Shown here: positions 1 to 11,027 of the stretch, piece after piece
How the letters are laid out: the number at the start of each line of letters is the position of its first letter
How positions within the stretch are numbered: position 1 is the stretch's first letter
Assembly: GCF_019175385.1 (NCBI RefSeq)
Contig: NC_083343.1
Location: forward strand, 54,830,457-54,894,456
From: Lycium barbarum
Taxonomy: Eukaryota > Streptophyta > Magnoliopsida > Solanales > Solanaceae
Reading direction: 5' to 3'
DNA length: 64,000 nucleotides
Made by a program: the position numbers and the translations under genes
The notes under the pieces: generated by a model
Database searches by the model: none
Seen by the model: the letters and a program-made list of their open reading frames with translations, nothing else
Told to the model about the DNA's origin: nothing

Positions 1-404
1 GTAAGGTGTTCGTTTCCATCTTTCTTTGGCATGAATCCAACTAGAATATGAACATGAGCGTTCCATAGCAAATTCGCTCCACTCCTATACTTTGTATTTC
101 CAAATCTTAATGTCTTAGTTATTTGATTGATTCTTGGTATATTATTATGTTCATCATCGTTAAGTTATTTCTTTGGATTCGACACGAATTCCATAATATA
201 AATCGGAGGTTACCGACCTTACGTCACTCCGATAAAGTTCTAGATTTCATATGACCTCTCATGCATGCTATTTACATTATGTATAGCTAACATATTATAT
301 TTATGGATCAGGTCGTACGTTCCTCGGCACTAACATATTATATTTATGGATCGGGTCGTACGTTCCTCGGCACTAACATATCATATTTATGGATCGGGCC
401 GTAC
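1..404 (+). mobile_element. Element A: LTR fragment, part before the insertion of B
   Basis: This is the left part of an LTR that starts outside the window and resumes at 9724 after element B. The plus orientation is inferred because the LTR 3' half (three-hairpin module at 9976, end near 10464) lies to the right. It contains the block found near 22150 in solo LTR F (atcggaggYtaccgaccttacgtcactccgata), which supports one LTR superfamily. There is no coding capacity; the short ORFs here lie in a tandem repeat. Confidence 0.75.
302..404 (+). repeat. 44-bp tandem subrepeats in the LTR of A
   Basis: Units of about 44 bp contain GGATCGGG, GTACGTTCCTCGGCAC and an AT-rich spacer. Starts are spaced 44 bp (about 314, 358, 402), and the array continues at 9724-9815 beyond element B. 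Each unit can fold on GCCG/CGGC arms. Element B landed inside a unit, duplicating CGTAC. B's own LTRs carry the same unit in reverse complement on this strand. Confidence 0.85.
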
Positions 405-791
405 TGTCACGACCCGGCTAGGGGCCGCGACGGGTACCCGGGACAAACCACCGAGCACCGCTCGTACTATCATTTACCTAAATCATTTAACAATCATTCA
501 TCTATTTCCGGTTAACTTTAAAAAGAGGATTTGCTTTTCATTACAAAAATATAACGCGTTGATACAAAAACATAACGCGTTGATACAAAAACATATTTTC
601 AATATACTTATACACATGCGTACCACCCACGTTGTGGAACCACACAACCCACATCGAGCATCTATGAGCCTCTATTGAGTGGCATACAAAATATATACAC
701 AAAAGGAACAACCAATCAGCACCTCCGGAAGATGGAGTGCTCTTCAGCTCGGCTAGTGACTCCTATCATTCTGGATCGCTTTCCCGTCTAC

Positions 792-847
792 CTGTGGGCA
801 TGAACACAGCATCCAAAGAAAAGGATGTCAGTACGAGCATTGTACTG
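792..847 (-). promoter_or_regulatory. Three-hairpin LTR module, B 3' LTR copy
   Basis: Plus-strand arms in order: CTGTG (792-796)/CACAG (805-809), CATCC (810-814)/GGATG (823-827), CAGTAC (829-834)/GTACTG (842-847). All three helices are perfect. The arms differ from those in F and I but still pair, so the pairing is conserved rather than the bases. Function unknown; it could act as RNA in the LTR transcript or as DNA (other copies contain TGACG). Confidence 0.75.
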
Positions 848-976
848 AGTACGTAAGGCATACATCAAGAAATAAAGTAATAATAAGAAAGTAAAGTAAG
901 TACATGGGGATAATCGATAACTGCTTGCCACTTAAGGCAGATCCATGCATGCATACTCATAAAGCATCATATAGTA

Positions 977-1130
977 AATTGCTGCGGAACGCGCAGCCCG
1001 ATCCATATGTCATCATATGTTACTGCCGAGGAACGTACGGCCCGATCCATAAATATAATAAGTTAGTGCCGAGGAACGTACGGCCCGATCCATAACCCAT
1101 ATATCCCGTGTCCGGGCATCCCGCGTCCAG
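977..1130 (-). repeat. Hairpin subrepeat array in B 3' LTR
   Basis: Three units of the CCTCGGCAC/CGTACGG/GGATCGGG type (reverse complement of the A array), followed by two CCCGYGTCC units. Each contains a small inverted repeat, for example CTGCG/CGCAG and CCGAGG-type arms. The equivalent array in the right LTR is at about 7395-7550. Confidence 0.75.
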
Positions 1131-1216
1131 GATGAAATCATGATATGCCAGCTGACCAGGTGGCTATGCGTCTATAGAGCCTCACCTTTCCCCATTTCCC
1201 CTGAAAACATTTTCAT

Positions 1217-1218
<2 letters not shown>

Positions 1219-1286
<68 letters not shown>
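1219..1286. repeat. (TA)n microsatellite
   Basis: Uninterrupted TA dinucleotides for more than 60 bp. The same site in the other LTR (about 7636-7661) is much shorter, so the length changed after integration. Confidence 0.95.
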
Positions 1287-1290
<4 letters not shown>

Positions 1291-3120
1291 ATATACATAG
1301 CATGCTTGAGAGCCCAAGGAAAAGCTGTAAGTACGTCGGAGTGACGTAAGGTCGAAAGCCTCCGATTATGTTATGGGGTAATCATCGTCGCTTTGTCTCA
1401 CCTTGAAGGAACAATTATTATAAGGCGAGACTATCAATGAAGAATAGCATTAATAGAAAGCATAGAATAAAATCATGAACTTCATAAGGCATCCATTCAT
1501 ATACTTTGGAAGATTTAGAAATAAGTCACCATCCATGAATAAATTGAGAAATCAGTAAATAGCTCGATGTTCTCATATAGTCGTTGAAATCGTAAACTTG
1601 AAACTTTTAAACATAAGATCATTCTCATCATAGTCATCATAATGATATTCTCACTTTTGACATCATCTTTGTCATTGAAAAAAAAATATCCTTCCTCGTT
1701 ATCATAAGAACTCACATAATCACAACCTTTGGTTTTGGAAAATAGGAGTACTTGGAAAACATTTATGGAATATCAAGAAGGAAATCATGCTTCGGAATCT
1801 TAGACTTTTTAACCTTTGATAGCAAGGAAAAGATGGGAGCATTTATGAAATCGTAAGCTAGGGATCATGCCTTCGAAAGAAAGGGAATAACCTCACATAC
1901 CTTCGACGTTTACAATTCTTATTGCTTGCTCTCTCTCCCTTAATACACTCGTATATACCTTCAAGAGAATTCATGTCGTCGTTAGCTAAGTAATTATAAG
2001 AACGAACTACTATTTCTAAGGAAAATTGGATAGCACTTCCTTCATTTCTAATACTTTTCCCATGTTTCATTTCAACTCTCATACATTCGTAACGACACTC
2101 ACAATATTACTTTCAACAATCATCACTTATACACTTTGAGAAAAATCTACCATTTTCCTCCAATTTCTCCACATCCATGGTTATAGCTCGTTATCACGTT
2201 TTCTCGTATATAATACTTATTTCATGGTCTAGACGTTATTTATAACATATTCACAACCGTAGCTTATCAACATTCATGACTCCATTCAACTACTATTCAA
2301 TTGTGCCACTATTCACCCGTGCAAGGCCCATTTTCTATGTTCTTAGACATTTCAAGTATCTAAGCCTTCCAATACCTTGAAACATATGGTATAGTCATGA
2401 AACATACCTTGGATGATGGTGGAACAAGCCTTGAGCAACAATACTCTTTTTATACCAAAACCCTATTTCAACCCTTTTGAGATTTCTTGAAGAAGATGAC
2501 TTCCAATAGAGCCTCATGCACTTGCTTTCATGAATTAGATTTTGATGATCTTGGTTTCCCTTGATCTCTTGAATTTTGTAGATGAATATTTGGAGAGCTT
2601 CTAGAGTGTTCTTGAAGGTTGTATGGATGAAAAATGAAATAAAATGAGGCTTTGGTCCCTTTTAATAACTCAAAGTTGATCTTTAATGAATTCCAGTCGG
2701 GGTGAACAGTGGTCGTAAACCACAGTTTACGAGCCGTAAACTGGTTTACCAGCCGTATTATGTGGTCGTCTTTAAGCATGTCCAAAACAGAGAAGCTGGC
2801 TGAAGAACATGGCAGTTTACGATCGAGGTTTACGGTCCGTAAACCAGTTTACGGGCCGTATTCCAAGTCATATTTAAGCATTTTACCACTTAACAGAAAG
2901 TTGAAATTTGAAAGGCTGGAGGACGATGGTGGTTTACGGTCCGTAAATCACTTTATGGGCCGTAAATCACTATACGACCACTGGGCTGCATGAAATTCTA
3001 CAACTTTTCCATTTCCAAAAATTCACGAATCATCACCCCTTGCTTAGCAAAACACCCCACACTCATACACTTGACGTTCTATTCCTTGTACATGTACGGG
3101 GACTTTTCCGAGGTGTAACA

Positions 3121-3157
3121 TTCTTCCCCCCTTTTGGAACATTCGTCCTCGAATGTT
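3121..3157 (-). promoter_or_regulatory. Element B polypurine tract and adjoining palindrome
   Basis: Immediately inside the 3' LTR the minus strand reads a purine run (AAAAGGGGGGAAGAA, 3121-3135), the expected plus-strand primer site. Next to it, 3138-3157 is a perfect palindrome with arms AACATTCG/CGAATGTT around AGGA. Read as protein on the minus strand it encodes FEDEC, the usual end of pol in this lineage, here left behind without the rest of pol. Confidence 0.85.
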
Positions 3158-5828
3158 AAATCAGCGGGGATTCTAAGAAAATTTGCCGGAGTTTCTTTTG
3201 TAATTTGGACACTATCTTTCCATTACCACAACCCACAATATCTTCGCCTCACAGGGCCCTATCACAAAATTAACACATTTATGGCCACACACGACCAAAA
3301 ACATAAAATTAAAACATACATACCATCATGAACTTCTCCTAGAGATTCGACTAGGTGCGACTACTTGGCTTCCGCATTCACTCTGGCTTCCCTAGTATTT
3401 CTTCCCGAGTATCGCTTTTGCCACCAAACTCTGATTTAAGCCACCTCCTTATTTCGAAGTCCTCGCACTTACCTATCTAATGTGGCAAAGGGTACTTTCT
3501 CATACATCAACTTTCTTGTCATTTGAGCATCATTTTATCGACATGCTCCTAGTGGGAGTTCTAACATATTTATAAGCTACCTTGCTTGTTGCATACGATC
3601 TTATAGGATCTAATGCCTCGGAACCTAACTCCCCCTTTATTCCGTGATTCTATCGCTCTCGTAGGTTGTCATATCCTCGGGCTTCTATAGTGAGTATGTA
3701 ACCTGTACTTATACTATGCCCCAAGCAATTATTCCATTTGTCTCTCACAACAATTCCAACTCGACATTTCAGTTTCGTTTACCATATACCCTTCTTCCAC
3801 TCACCCCGGGCATCATGACTCTCTCACCCTTACTTTACCTCCTACTCCTCTCCTAAGTGTTCACTTGGTCTCATTGGCGACGCGTAGACATCTACGAATT
3901 ACATACTCTTTTTGCGCGATTCGCATTCGTATCCATCCATCCGTATACCTATATCCATTTCTGTCTTCGCATCCATAGTCATATTCATCGGTATGCCGTA
4001 TCCATGGTCATATTCATCTAAGTGTCAATATCCTTCTCAATGACCTTTTCGCTAATGCCCTTACCTCGAGAACGGGGTAACTTTACAATAAGACCCATGT
4101 TAATATCATGAATTATTATGTGTCTCAGGCCTGCATGCCTTCTTCTTGGGGCTACCGTCACCCACTATATTCACAACATTCTCCGGGGTTATATTTTCGT
4201 TTGGGCTAAAAGAGTATTCAATCCCGGAAGTCATTAAATCTATATAAGGGCAGAGAAACGAGATTTTCCATTCTACTGGAAGAGTAATAGTAACTAATCA
4301 GTACTCCCTAAACTGATTCCAACTCTCCTCCAACCATGTCACGCAACCAGAGTTTCGCAATTTTATTCCTCGTTTTGCGCCACTTGGGACCTTAGGGGAC
4401 ACAACTTCTCACATATCGGCCTTATACTTCGCTACAAATTCATCTGAGATTTATAATTTAGAGGGACGATGAGGTGGTATAATCTTAGAGAATTGTGGGT
4501 CCACCTCTGCCCGTCACCAATGTTTTACTATCTTTGCCGACTCACGGCTCTTCTTCTTCCCCCTTCTTCTTGCCTTTGCGTGACCTTATTCTGCCGCTTT
4601 TAGTCAATACACTCCCGTAGGGTTCATCATTCGAACCCTCACACTGGCGTCCTCTCTATTTGCTTCCCCCCTTTTAAGGGTTTTACTCGTACCTTTAAAT
4701 CTCAAATCCACGTACTCCTGGCTACACTACGCCTCACTTATTCCGTCCCCTACAGTCTATGGCTATAACAATTCATACGTCGAGTCATGGAGTCTTAGCG
4801 TACTCGCCTTACAGTCTTATAACCAAGAAATGCACCCGATATAACACTCCGAGCAAAAACGTACGTTACTTAGCTCATCCAGTAGTTATGTGTCTGTATC
4901 TGAATCTGCTCCGATTAACAACTTCCTACCCCATAGGGATGCTTACATTAATAGTGGGTCTAGCTATCCATTCCACCCATCTAATGTCACTCGCCCTCTT
5001 CTTCGGCGTTCAAAATTGCTTGTAACGCCACCTTCGTTTCCCTAGGGCTTAGGTCTCTCTTACGCCGCTAATGCGCCCCATGCCTCCTTATTCTCTTACT
5101 CTTGTTTGCCCTTGGAACCGATTCATATCTGCATTGTACCACTATCATTATTAGTTATAACTCTACTTCATCGCTTCATCGTCGTACAGTAGATCCATAA
5201 CTCATGATCATCTTTTCCTCTTCAACTCTTTACCTCATTCACTTCACTCGTTCTAACTTGGTATGGGATATTTGTAGGAGATATGTTCTCCTTTAACTAC
5301 CACGCCACTATTCTTTAGGCACTCGTACTTCGTACATTTCCTCTTTGCTATCTTATCTCCTCCCACTTAATAGTCGATCCTTGACTCTTCGCATGAGGAA
5401 CCATATTCTTAACTTAGTACCGCTTTGTTCTTTTGGATATACCACCTGTGTCAATCCGTCCATTGCTACCTAAAACTAATTCTATCTGTCCTGATCATCC
5501 CCCATCTCGCTCCTATCGCGTTGACCTTCCTCCTACTAATTATTCTACTTTCATTTTTTATCTTTACCGTAGTCTCGGCCTTATATGCCCAACTAAAGAT
5601 ATCATCTATGCCCTTAGGCGTCTTCTCGCTATACTTTACACAACAATTCTTGTTACGGCTCATTGTACCCAGATCATAATCCACCCTATAGAGTGACACT
5701 TCTTGATCTCGTTTGCAAACCTGCTCGTAACATAGGGTAGCCTCATGAAGCAGGCATACTCAACCTGTTATCCTTTTTAGTCAGTTACATTACATTTACC
5801 ATATGGCTTATTTGCACACGTATTCGCA
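3158..5828 (-). other. Element B internal region without recognisable genes
   Basis: About 2.7 kb between the pol-end remnant and gag. Stops are frequent in all frames and I find no YxDD, DTG, HHCC or other pol motif on either strand. The plus strand is pyrimidine-rich. The longest ORFs (for example 4759-5025, 5425-5696) show no family resemblance. It may be pol decayed past recognition or the unrelated filler typical of LARD elements. Confidence 0.6.
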
Positions 5829-6617
5829 TTATGGTGTTAGCAATATACCTGGAGTAATATCAGTGGAAGACTCAGGATCCCGTCGTTCAGCTAACGCCTG
5901 GGTATGATGCTGGGATCCGCTTGGACTAGGCGTTCTTCGGTCCCTACCACTGCTTACTAGCCCCTGTGGCCCTGACCTTGGAGGGTGTGTCGATGATGAA
6001 GAGCCCGTTACCATTCCCGTAGTCCGAACCTCACTTTTACCATGTAGCGATGGACAATTTCGCTTTAAATGGCCTGGCCTAGCACAGGCATAACAAACAT
6101 CCGAGTCCCGACGACACGGTCCCCAATGTAACCTGCGACACTGAATACATCGTGGTACTGGTGACCTCTTCTGACCGGAATCACTCTGAACCCGAGAACG
6201 AGAAACTCTGAGACTCGGGGATGACCTTAAATAAGCAGGTCCATCAAATCTGGGTCTGGGAAACTGTGGAGGTGCATCTCTAATCACACGGTCAGACCCA
6301 AAGGAATTAACTCCCTTTCTCCAACCCCTGCCATCGTGACTCGCATTCTGCCGCTGAGTCTGAGCGGCTACCAATTGAGTCAGTAAAAGAATGGCCTGTC
6401 TCATCTCTTGGCCCGCGGTATCTTGCGAAGGAACGGGGGGTACTGGAGCTAAGATCGAGGCTTCCCTCTGATCCTTAAAAGTGGGCGAGGTATGGGAAAA
6501 TCTAAGTGGGGCGTTATTCTGGGGTTCACCCTCCTCCATATCCGTAGACGGCTCCCGATCAAGCCCTTCTTCAACCACCATCTTGCCCTTCTGGGCCGTC
6601 GTAGATTTTCCCTTCAT
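5829..6617 (-). CDS. gag: Element B Gag-like protein lacking the capsid core
   Basis: 262-codon intact ORF just downstream of the primer site, in the gag position. Its first ~90 residues (MKGKSTTAQKGK..., then a stretch rich in Q, T and A ending QLVAAQTQRQ) match the N-terminal region of chromovirus Gag. Residues ~155-195 hold two zinc-binding stretches: CIQC...H...C and a standard knuckle CYACARPGHLKRNC (C-X2-C-X4-H-X4-C). The retrotransposon-gag capsid domain usually lying between them, which is still present in element C, is missing. The tail is Ser/Thr/Pro/Arg rich. The reading frame survived the deletion. It would bind RNA if made, but particle assembly is doubtful without the capsid core. 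A real start at the first Met is likely. Confidence 0.82.
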   Translation of the reverse strand: MKGKSTTAQKGKMVVEEGLDREPSTDMEEGEPQNNAPLRFSHTSPTFKDQREASILAPVPPVPSQDTAGQEMRQAILLLTQLVAAQTQRQNASHDGRGWRKGVNSFGSDRVIRDAPPQFPRPRFDGPAYLRSSPSLRVSRSRVQSDSGQKRSPVPRCIQCRRLHWGPCRRDSDVCYACARPGHLKRNCPSLHGKSEVRTTGMVTGSSSSTHPPRSGPQGLVSSGRDRRTPSPSGSQHHTQALAERRDPESSTDITPGILLTP

Positions 6618-6816
6618 TGGTTTTGCTGAAATGACAACGCACCGTTAGGGAAGAGATAGTCTTATAACACAGCTCTATCGCACGATCTATTAAGAAGAAA
6701 GATGGTCATGTTTCCTAAATGCCCGGTAGCCTCCTGTTTATAGATGTGGTGCACAACACACCGATAAACAAGACTCTACTAGACACGGCTCGTAGACACT
6801 TCCTAGGACGAACTGG

Positions 6817-6826
6817 TCTGATACCA
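6817..6826 (-). promoter_or_regulatory. Element B primer binding site (tRNA-iMet)
   Basis: The minus strand reads TGGTATCAGA four bases inside the 5' LTR, complementary to the 3' end of initiator methionine tRNA. It starts minus-strand DNA synthesis and fixes the element's orientation. Confidence 0.92.
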
Positions 6827-7206
6827 CTTCTGTCACGACCCGGCTAGGGGCCGCGACGGGTACCCGGGACTAACCACCGAGCACCGCTCGTACTATCATT
6901 TACCTAACCCATTTAACAATCATTCATCTATTTCCGGTTAACTTTAAAAAGAGGATTTGCTTTTCATTACAAAAATATAATGCGTTGATACAAAAACATA
7001 TTTTCCATATACTTATACACATGCGTACTACCCACGTTGTGGAACCACACAACCCACATCGAGCATCTATGAGCCTCTATGAGCCTCTATTGAGTGGCAT
7101 ACAAAATATATACACAAAAGGAACAACCAATTAGCACCTCCGAAAGATGGAGTGCTCTTCAGCTCGGCTAGTGACTCCTATCAGTCTGGACCGCTTTCCC
7201 GTCTAC

Positions 7207-7262
7207 CTGTGGGCATGAACACAACATCCAAAGAAAAGGATGTCAGTACGAGCATTGTACTG
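7207..7262 (-). promoter_or_regulatory. Three-hairpin LTR module, B 5' LTR copy
   Basis: Same layout as 792-847. One base change leaves the first helix as CTGTG/CACAA (one mismatch); CATCC/GGATG and CAGTAC/GTACTG are intact. Confidence 0.72.
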
Positions 7263-9284
7263 AGTACGTAAGGCATACATCAAGAAATAAAGTAAGAATA
7301 AGAAAGTAAAGTAAGTACAAGGGGATAATCGATAACTGCTTGCCTCTTAAGGCGGATCCATGCATGCATACTCATAAAGTATCATATAGTAAATTGCTGA
7401 GAAACGCGCAGCCCGATCCATATGTCATCATATGTTAGTGCCGAGGAACGTACGACCCGATCCATAAATATAATAAGTTAGTGCCGAGGAACGTACGGCC
7501 CGATCCATAACCCATATATCCCGCGTCCGGGCATCCCGCGTCCAGGATGAAATCATGATATGCCAGCTGACTAGGTGGCTATGCGTCTATAGCGCCTCAC
7601 CTTTCCCCATTTCCCCTGAAAACATTTTCATATCATATATATATATATATATATATATACATAATATACATATCATGCTTGAGAGCCCAAGGAAAAGCTG
7701 TAAGTACGTCGGAGTGACGTAAGGTCGAAAGCCTCCTATTATGTTATGGGGTAATCATCGTCGCTTTGTCTCACCTTGAAGGAACAATTATTATAAGGCG
7801 AGACTATCAATGAAGAATAGCATTAAAAGAAAGCATAGAATAAAATCATGAACTTCATAAGGCATCCATTCATATACTTTGGAAGATTTAGAAATAAGTC
7901 ACCATCCATGAATAAATTGAGAAATCAGTAAATAGCTCGACGTTCTCATATAGTCGTTGAAATCGTAAACTTGAAACTTTTAAACATAAGATCGTTCTAA
8001 TCATAGTCATCATAATGATATTCTCACTTTTGACATCATCGTTGTCATTGAAAAAAAAATATCCTTCGTCGTTATCGTAAGAACTCACATAATCACAACC
8101 TTTGGTTTTGGAAAATAGGAATACTTGGAAAACATTTATGGAATATCAAGAAGGAAATCATGCTTCGGAATATTAGACTTTTTAACCTTTGATAGCAAGG
8201 AAAAGATGGGAGCATTTATGAAATCGTAAGCTAGGGATCATGCCTTTGAAAAAAAGGGAATAGCCTCACCTACCTTTGACGTTTACAATTCTTATTGCTT
8301 GCTCTCTCTCCCTTAATGCACTCGTATATACCTTCAAGAGAATTCATGTCGTCGTTAGCTAAGTAATTATAAGAACGGACTAGTATTTCTAAGGAAAATT
8401 GGATAGCACTTCCTTCATTTCTAATACTTTTCCCATGTTTCATTTCAACTCTCATACATTCGTAACGACACTCACAATATTACTTTTAACAATCATCACT
8501 TATACACTTTGAGAAAAATCTACCATTTTCCTCCAATTTCTCCACATCCATGGTTATAGCTCGTTATCACGTTTTCTCGTATATAATACTTATTTCATGG
8601 TCTAGACATTATTTATAACATATTCACAACCGTAGCTTATCAACATTCATGACTCCATTCAACTACTATTCAATTGTGCCACTATTCACCCGTGCAAGGC
8701 CCATTTTCTATGTTCTTACACATTTCAAGTATCTAAGCCTTCCAATACCTTGAAACATATGGTATAGTCATGAAACATACCCTGGATGATGGTGGAACAA
8801 GACCTGAGCAACAATACTCTTTTTATACCAAAACCCGATTTCAAACCTTTTGAGATTTCTTGAAGAAGATGACTTCCAATAGAGCCTCATGCACTTGCTT
8901 TCAGGAATTAGATGTTGATGATCTTGGTTTCCCTTGATCTCTTGAATTTTGTAGATGAATATTTGGAGAGCTTCTAGAGTGTTCTTGATGGTTGTATGGA
9001 TGAAAAATGAAATAAAATGAGGCTTTGGTCCCTTTTAATAACTGAAAGTTGATCTTTAATGAATTCCAGTCGGGGTGAACAGTGGTCGTAAACCACAGTT
9101 TACGAACCATAAACTGATTTACGTGCCGTATTATGTGGTCGTCTTTAAGCATGTCCAAAACAGAGAAGCTGGTTGAAGAACATGGCAGTTTACGATCGAG
9201 GTTTACGGTCCGTAAACCAGTTTACGGGCCGTATTCCAAGTCGTATTTAAGCATTTCACCACTTAACAGAAAGTTGAAATTTGA

Positions 9285-9513
9285 GAAATCAGTGGTGCTC
9301 GATCTAGTGGTATTTTTATGGGGATTCTATTTATCGATGTAGGATCCCTATTCAAGATCACTGTAGTTCCTTTTCGGGCGGCTCTAGGACGGCCGCCTAT
9401 AGGTGGTAGGGTAGGGTGGGTGGTACCGCTCTGCGGCCAATCTTCCTAACCGCGCGCGGGCTGGGCTTAGTGCGCGTGAAACTCATCACTACCTCGTAAG
9501 GGCGTTGAGACCA
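9285..9513. other. 229-bp GC-rich insertion in one LTR only
   Basis: The left LTR runs TTTGA straight into AAGGCTGG (about 2910), whereas the right LTR has 229 bp between the same words. The inserted piece contains GC-rich stretches such as GGACGGCCGCC and CCGCGCGCGGG, unlike its AT-rich surroundings. It has no terminal repeats or target duplication. It most resembles filler DNA captured during break repair; organellar origin is possible but untested. Confidence 0.7.
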
Positions 9514-9723
9514 TAAGGCTGGAGGACGATGGTGGTTTACGGTCCGTAAATCACTTTACGGGCCGTAAATCACTATACGACCACTGGGCTGCATGAAATT
9601 CTACAACTTTTCCATTTCCAAAAATTCACGAATCATCACCCCTTGCTTAGCAAAACACCCCACACTCATACCCTTGACGTTCTATTCCTTGTACATGTAC
9701 GTGGACTTTTCCGAGGTGTAACA

Positions 9724-10464
9724 CGTACGTTCCTCGGCACTAACATATTATATTTATGGATCGGGCTGTATGTTCCTCGGCACTAACATATATGGATCGG
9801 GCTGCACATTCCGCAACACTAATACTTATATGATATACATATACACATATGTGCTTACTTATATATGATTTTTAAGATTCATGCACGACATATTATATGT
9901 TCTCAGCTGACAGGTTACCTTTACTCTATTTATATTTCCGTCCCACTTATGTTATTGCTTCCAGCCTTACATACTCAGTACTTTTATCTTTACTGACGTC
10001 CCATTGCACGAGACGCTGCATTTCGTGCTGCAGGCTCTGACAGGGTTATTGAGGAGCGACTGCAGTAGGATTTTCCAGCTCAGCGGTGTCAGCAAGTGCC
10101 ACTACTCCGGACTTGCTACTTTTGGTACTTTTTCGCTTATGTAATATATGTTCATATGTACACTCTTAAAGGCTCATAGAGATAGTGGGGTATGTACATA
10201 TTATGTATGGCCCTGTCGGCCTTGTTTTGGGTTCTTGATATATTTCTGATAGCTTTGCCGGCTTTATAATACTAATGAGGTTGTAGCGACCTTGTCGGTT
10301 CGCATTTGTACATATATGTTAGATTATTAGACATTTCTATGTTGGGCCTTTTCTGTGTGTAGGTGTTCTTTGAGTTACGGTATATGATGTTTAGAGTAAC
10401 CGCTAAGTCAGATGGTTCCCGGCCTATGGGTGGAGCCCGTCATACACCTCGTTGGGGTGTGATA
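9724..10464 (+). mobile_element. Element A: LTR 3' half after the insertion of B
   Basis: Resumes the 44-bp array exactly where B interrupted it (CGTAC duplicated), then runs through the three-hairpin module to a terminus reading GGGGTGTGATA, a probable mutated ...GTGACA end. Element C sequence follows directly. No coding sequence. Confidence 0.75.
9976..10033 (+). promoter_or_regulatory. Three-hairpin LTR module, A copy
   Basis: Arms: CAGTA (9976-9980)/TACTG (9991-9995); CGTC (9997-10000)/GACG (10012-10015); CTGCA (10016-10020)/TGCAG (10029-10033). The third helix replaces the common G-C pair by A-T on both sides, a compensatory difference. It lies about 430 bp from the LTR end. Confidence 0.72.
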
Positions 10465-10757
10465 GACTAATGATCTAATACACTAGCAACTAGACTCATA
10501 GACCTTTGATTTGTGGGTGGATCACCCCGTAACTCCAAGTATAATGGGAGAAAAGCTCAGTGGAATTTGACCCAAATATTAATGAACTTGTGAGCGTAAC
10601 ATGCGACAACCTTTGTCGACTTTCATTTTACAACTTGCTAGACTCTAAAACTTATTGTATGACTATTAAACACTTCAAATACCTTACGACACGACCTTCT
10701 TATCATGTTGCATACTTCTAGTCTAACCCCAAAAGTAAGGGTTATAACGTTAACCCT
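10465..10757 (-). repeat. Element C 3' LTR, truncated
   Basis: Matches the end of C's other LTR near 29024-29250 (shared words: actagactc, gacccaaatattaatgaacttgtg, tttcattttacaacttgct). Its outer part is cut off by A at 10464. It abuts the poly-C tract that is C's purine tract on the minus strand. Confidence 0.72.
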
Positions 10758-10804
10758 CCCCCCCCCCCCCCCCCCCCCCCTAACAGAATCATTCGTCCTC
10801 GAAT
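10758..10804 (-). promoter_or_regulatory. Element C polypurine tract (23-C run) and pol-end palindrome
   Basis: A run of 23 C (10758-10780) lies where the minus-strand polypurine tract belongs. Next to it ATTCG/CGAAT arms around AGGA (10791-10804) correspond to the FEDEC codons seen in B and H. The homopolymer is far longer than needed and its length may be a sequencing estimate. Confidence 0.72.
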
Positions 10805-11027
10805 AAGGAGTGATACTCGAAAAAGATTAACTCTGAAAGTTTTGAAAATTTTGGCAAAGTATCCTTTGGTAATAAGACTATCCAAAATCCTGTCAGCCAA
10901 CCAGAAACACAATAACTTGCCTCATTGGGCAACACAACACGCAACATGAACAAAATGAATAATAGCAACGTTGGGCCTCTCTTGGCCCTCCAAAAAGTAA
11001 CTATTATCATTTTGATCATAACTTCTT

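Larger units (their letters stand above)
405..3120 (-). repeat. Element B 3' LTR
   Basis: 2716-bp repeat, nearly identical to 6831-9723 apart from a shorter (TA)n and a 229-bp insertion in the other copy. On the minus strand it starts TGTTACACCTCGG and ends GGGTCGTGACA. It carries the three-hairpin module at 792-847 and a subrepeat array at about 977-1130. Further up in LTR sense (about 2700-2990) are repeated GTTTACGG/CCGTAAAC words able to pair with each other. Confidence 0.93.
405..9723 (-). mobile_element. Element B: complete-ended LTR retrotransposon lacking pol (gag-only type)
   Basis: Two long terminal repeats (405-3120 and 6831-9723) begin TG and end CA. They are flanked by the 5-bp duplication CGTAC at 400-404 and 9724-9728. 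A primer site complementary to initiator Met tRNA and a purine tract place the element on the minus strand, so the right repeat is the 5' LTR. The internal 3.7 kb holds one gag ORF and no visible protease, reverse transcriptase, RNase H or integrase. It matches the pattern of pol-less Ty3/gypsy derivatives (TR-GAG or LARD type). Mobilisation would have needed enzymes from another element. Confidence 0.92.
6831..9723 (-). repeat. Element B 5' LTR
   Basis: 2893 bp, the partner of 405-3120. The extra length is explained by a private 229-bp insertion (9285-9513), partly offset by a shorter (TA)n at about 7636-7661. TG...CA ends, followed directly by the CGTAC target duplication. High similarity to the other LTR implies fairly recent insertion. 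Confidence 0.93.

Noticed and set aside
1018..1100. Spaced repeats considered as CRISPR or centromeric satellite
   Set aside because: Few units, spacers not unique, within an LTR, plant context. They are LTR subrepeats.
5425..5699. Three overlapping ORFs of 77-87 codons resembling membrane protein or RT leader in places
   Set aside because: Mutually exclusive frames in a pyrimidine-rich region. The RT-like wording is too weak and on the strand opposite to gag.
9285..9513. Calling this insertion mitochondrial DNA outright
   Set aside because: The composition fits but I cannot search; the origin is left open.
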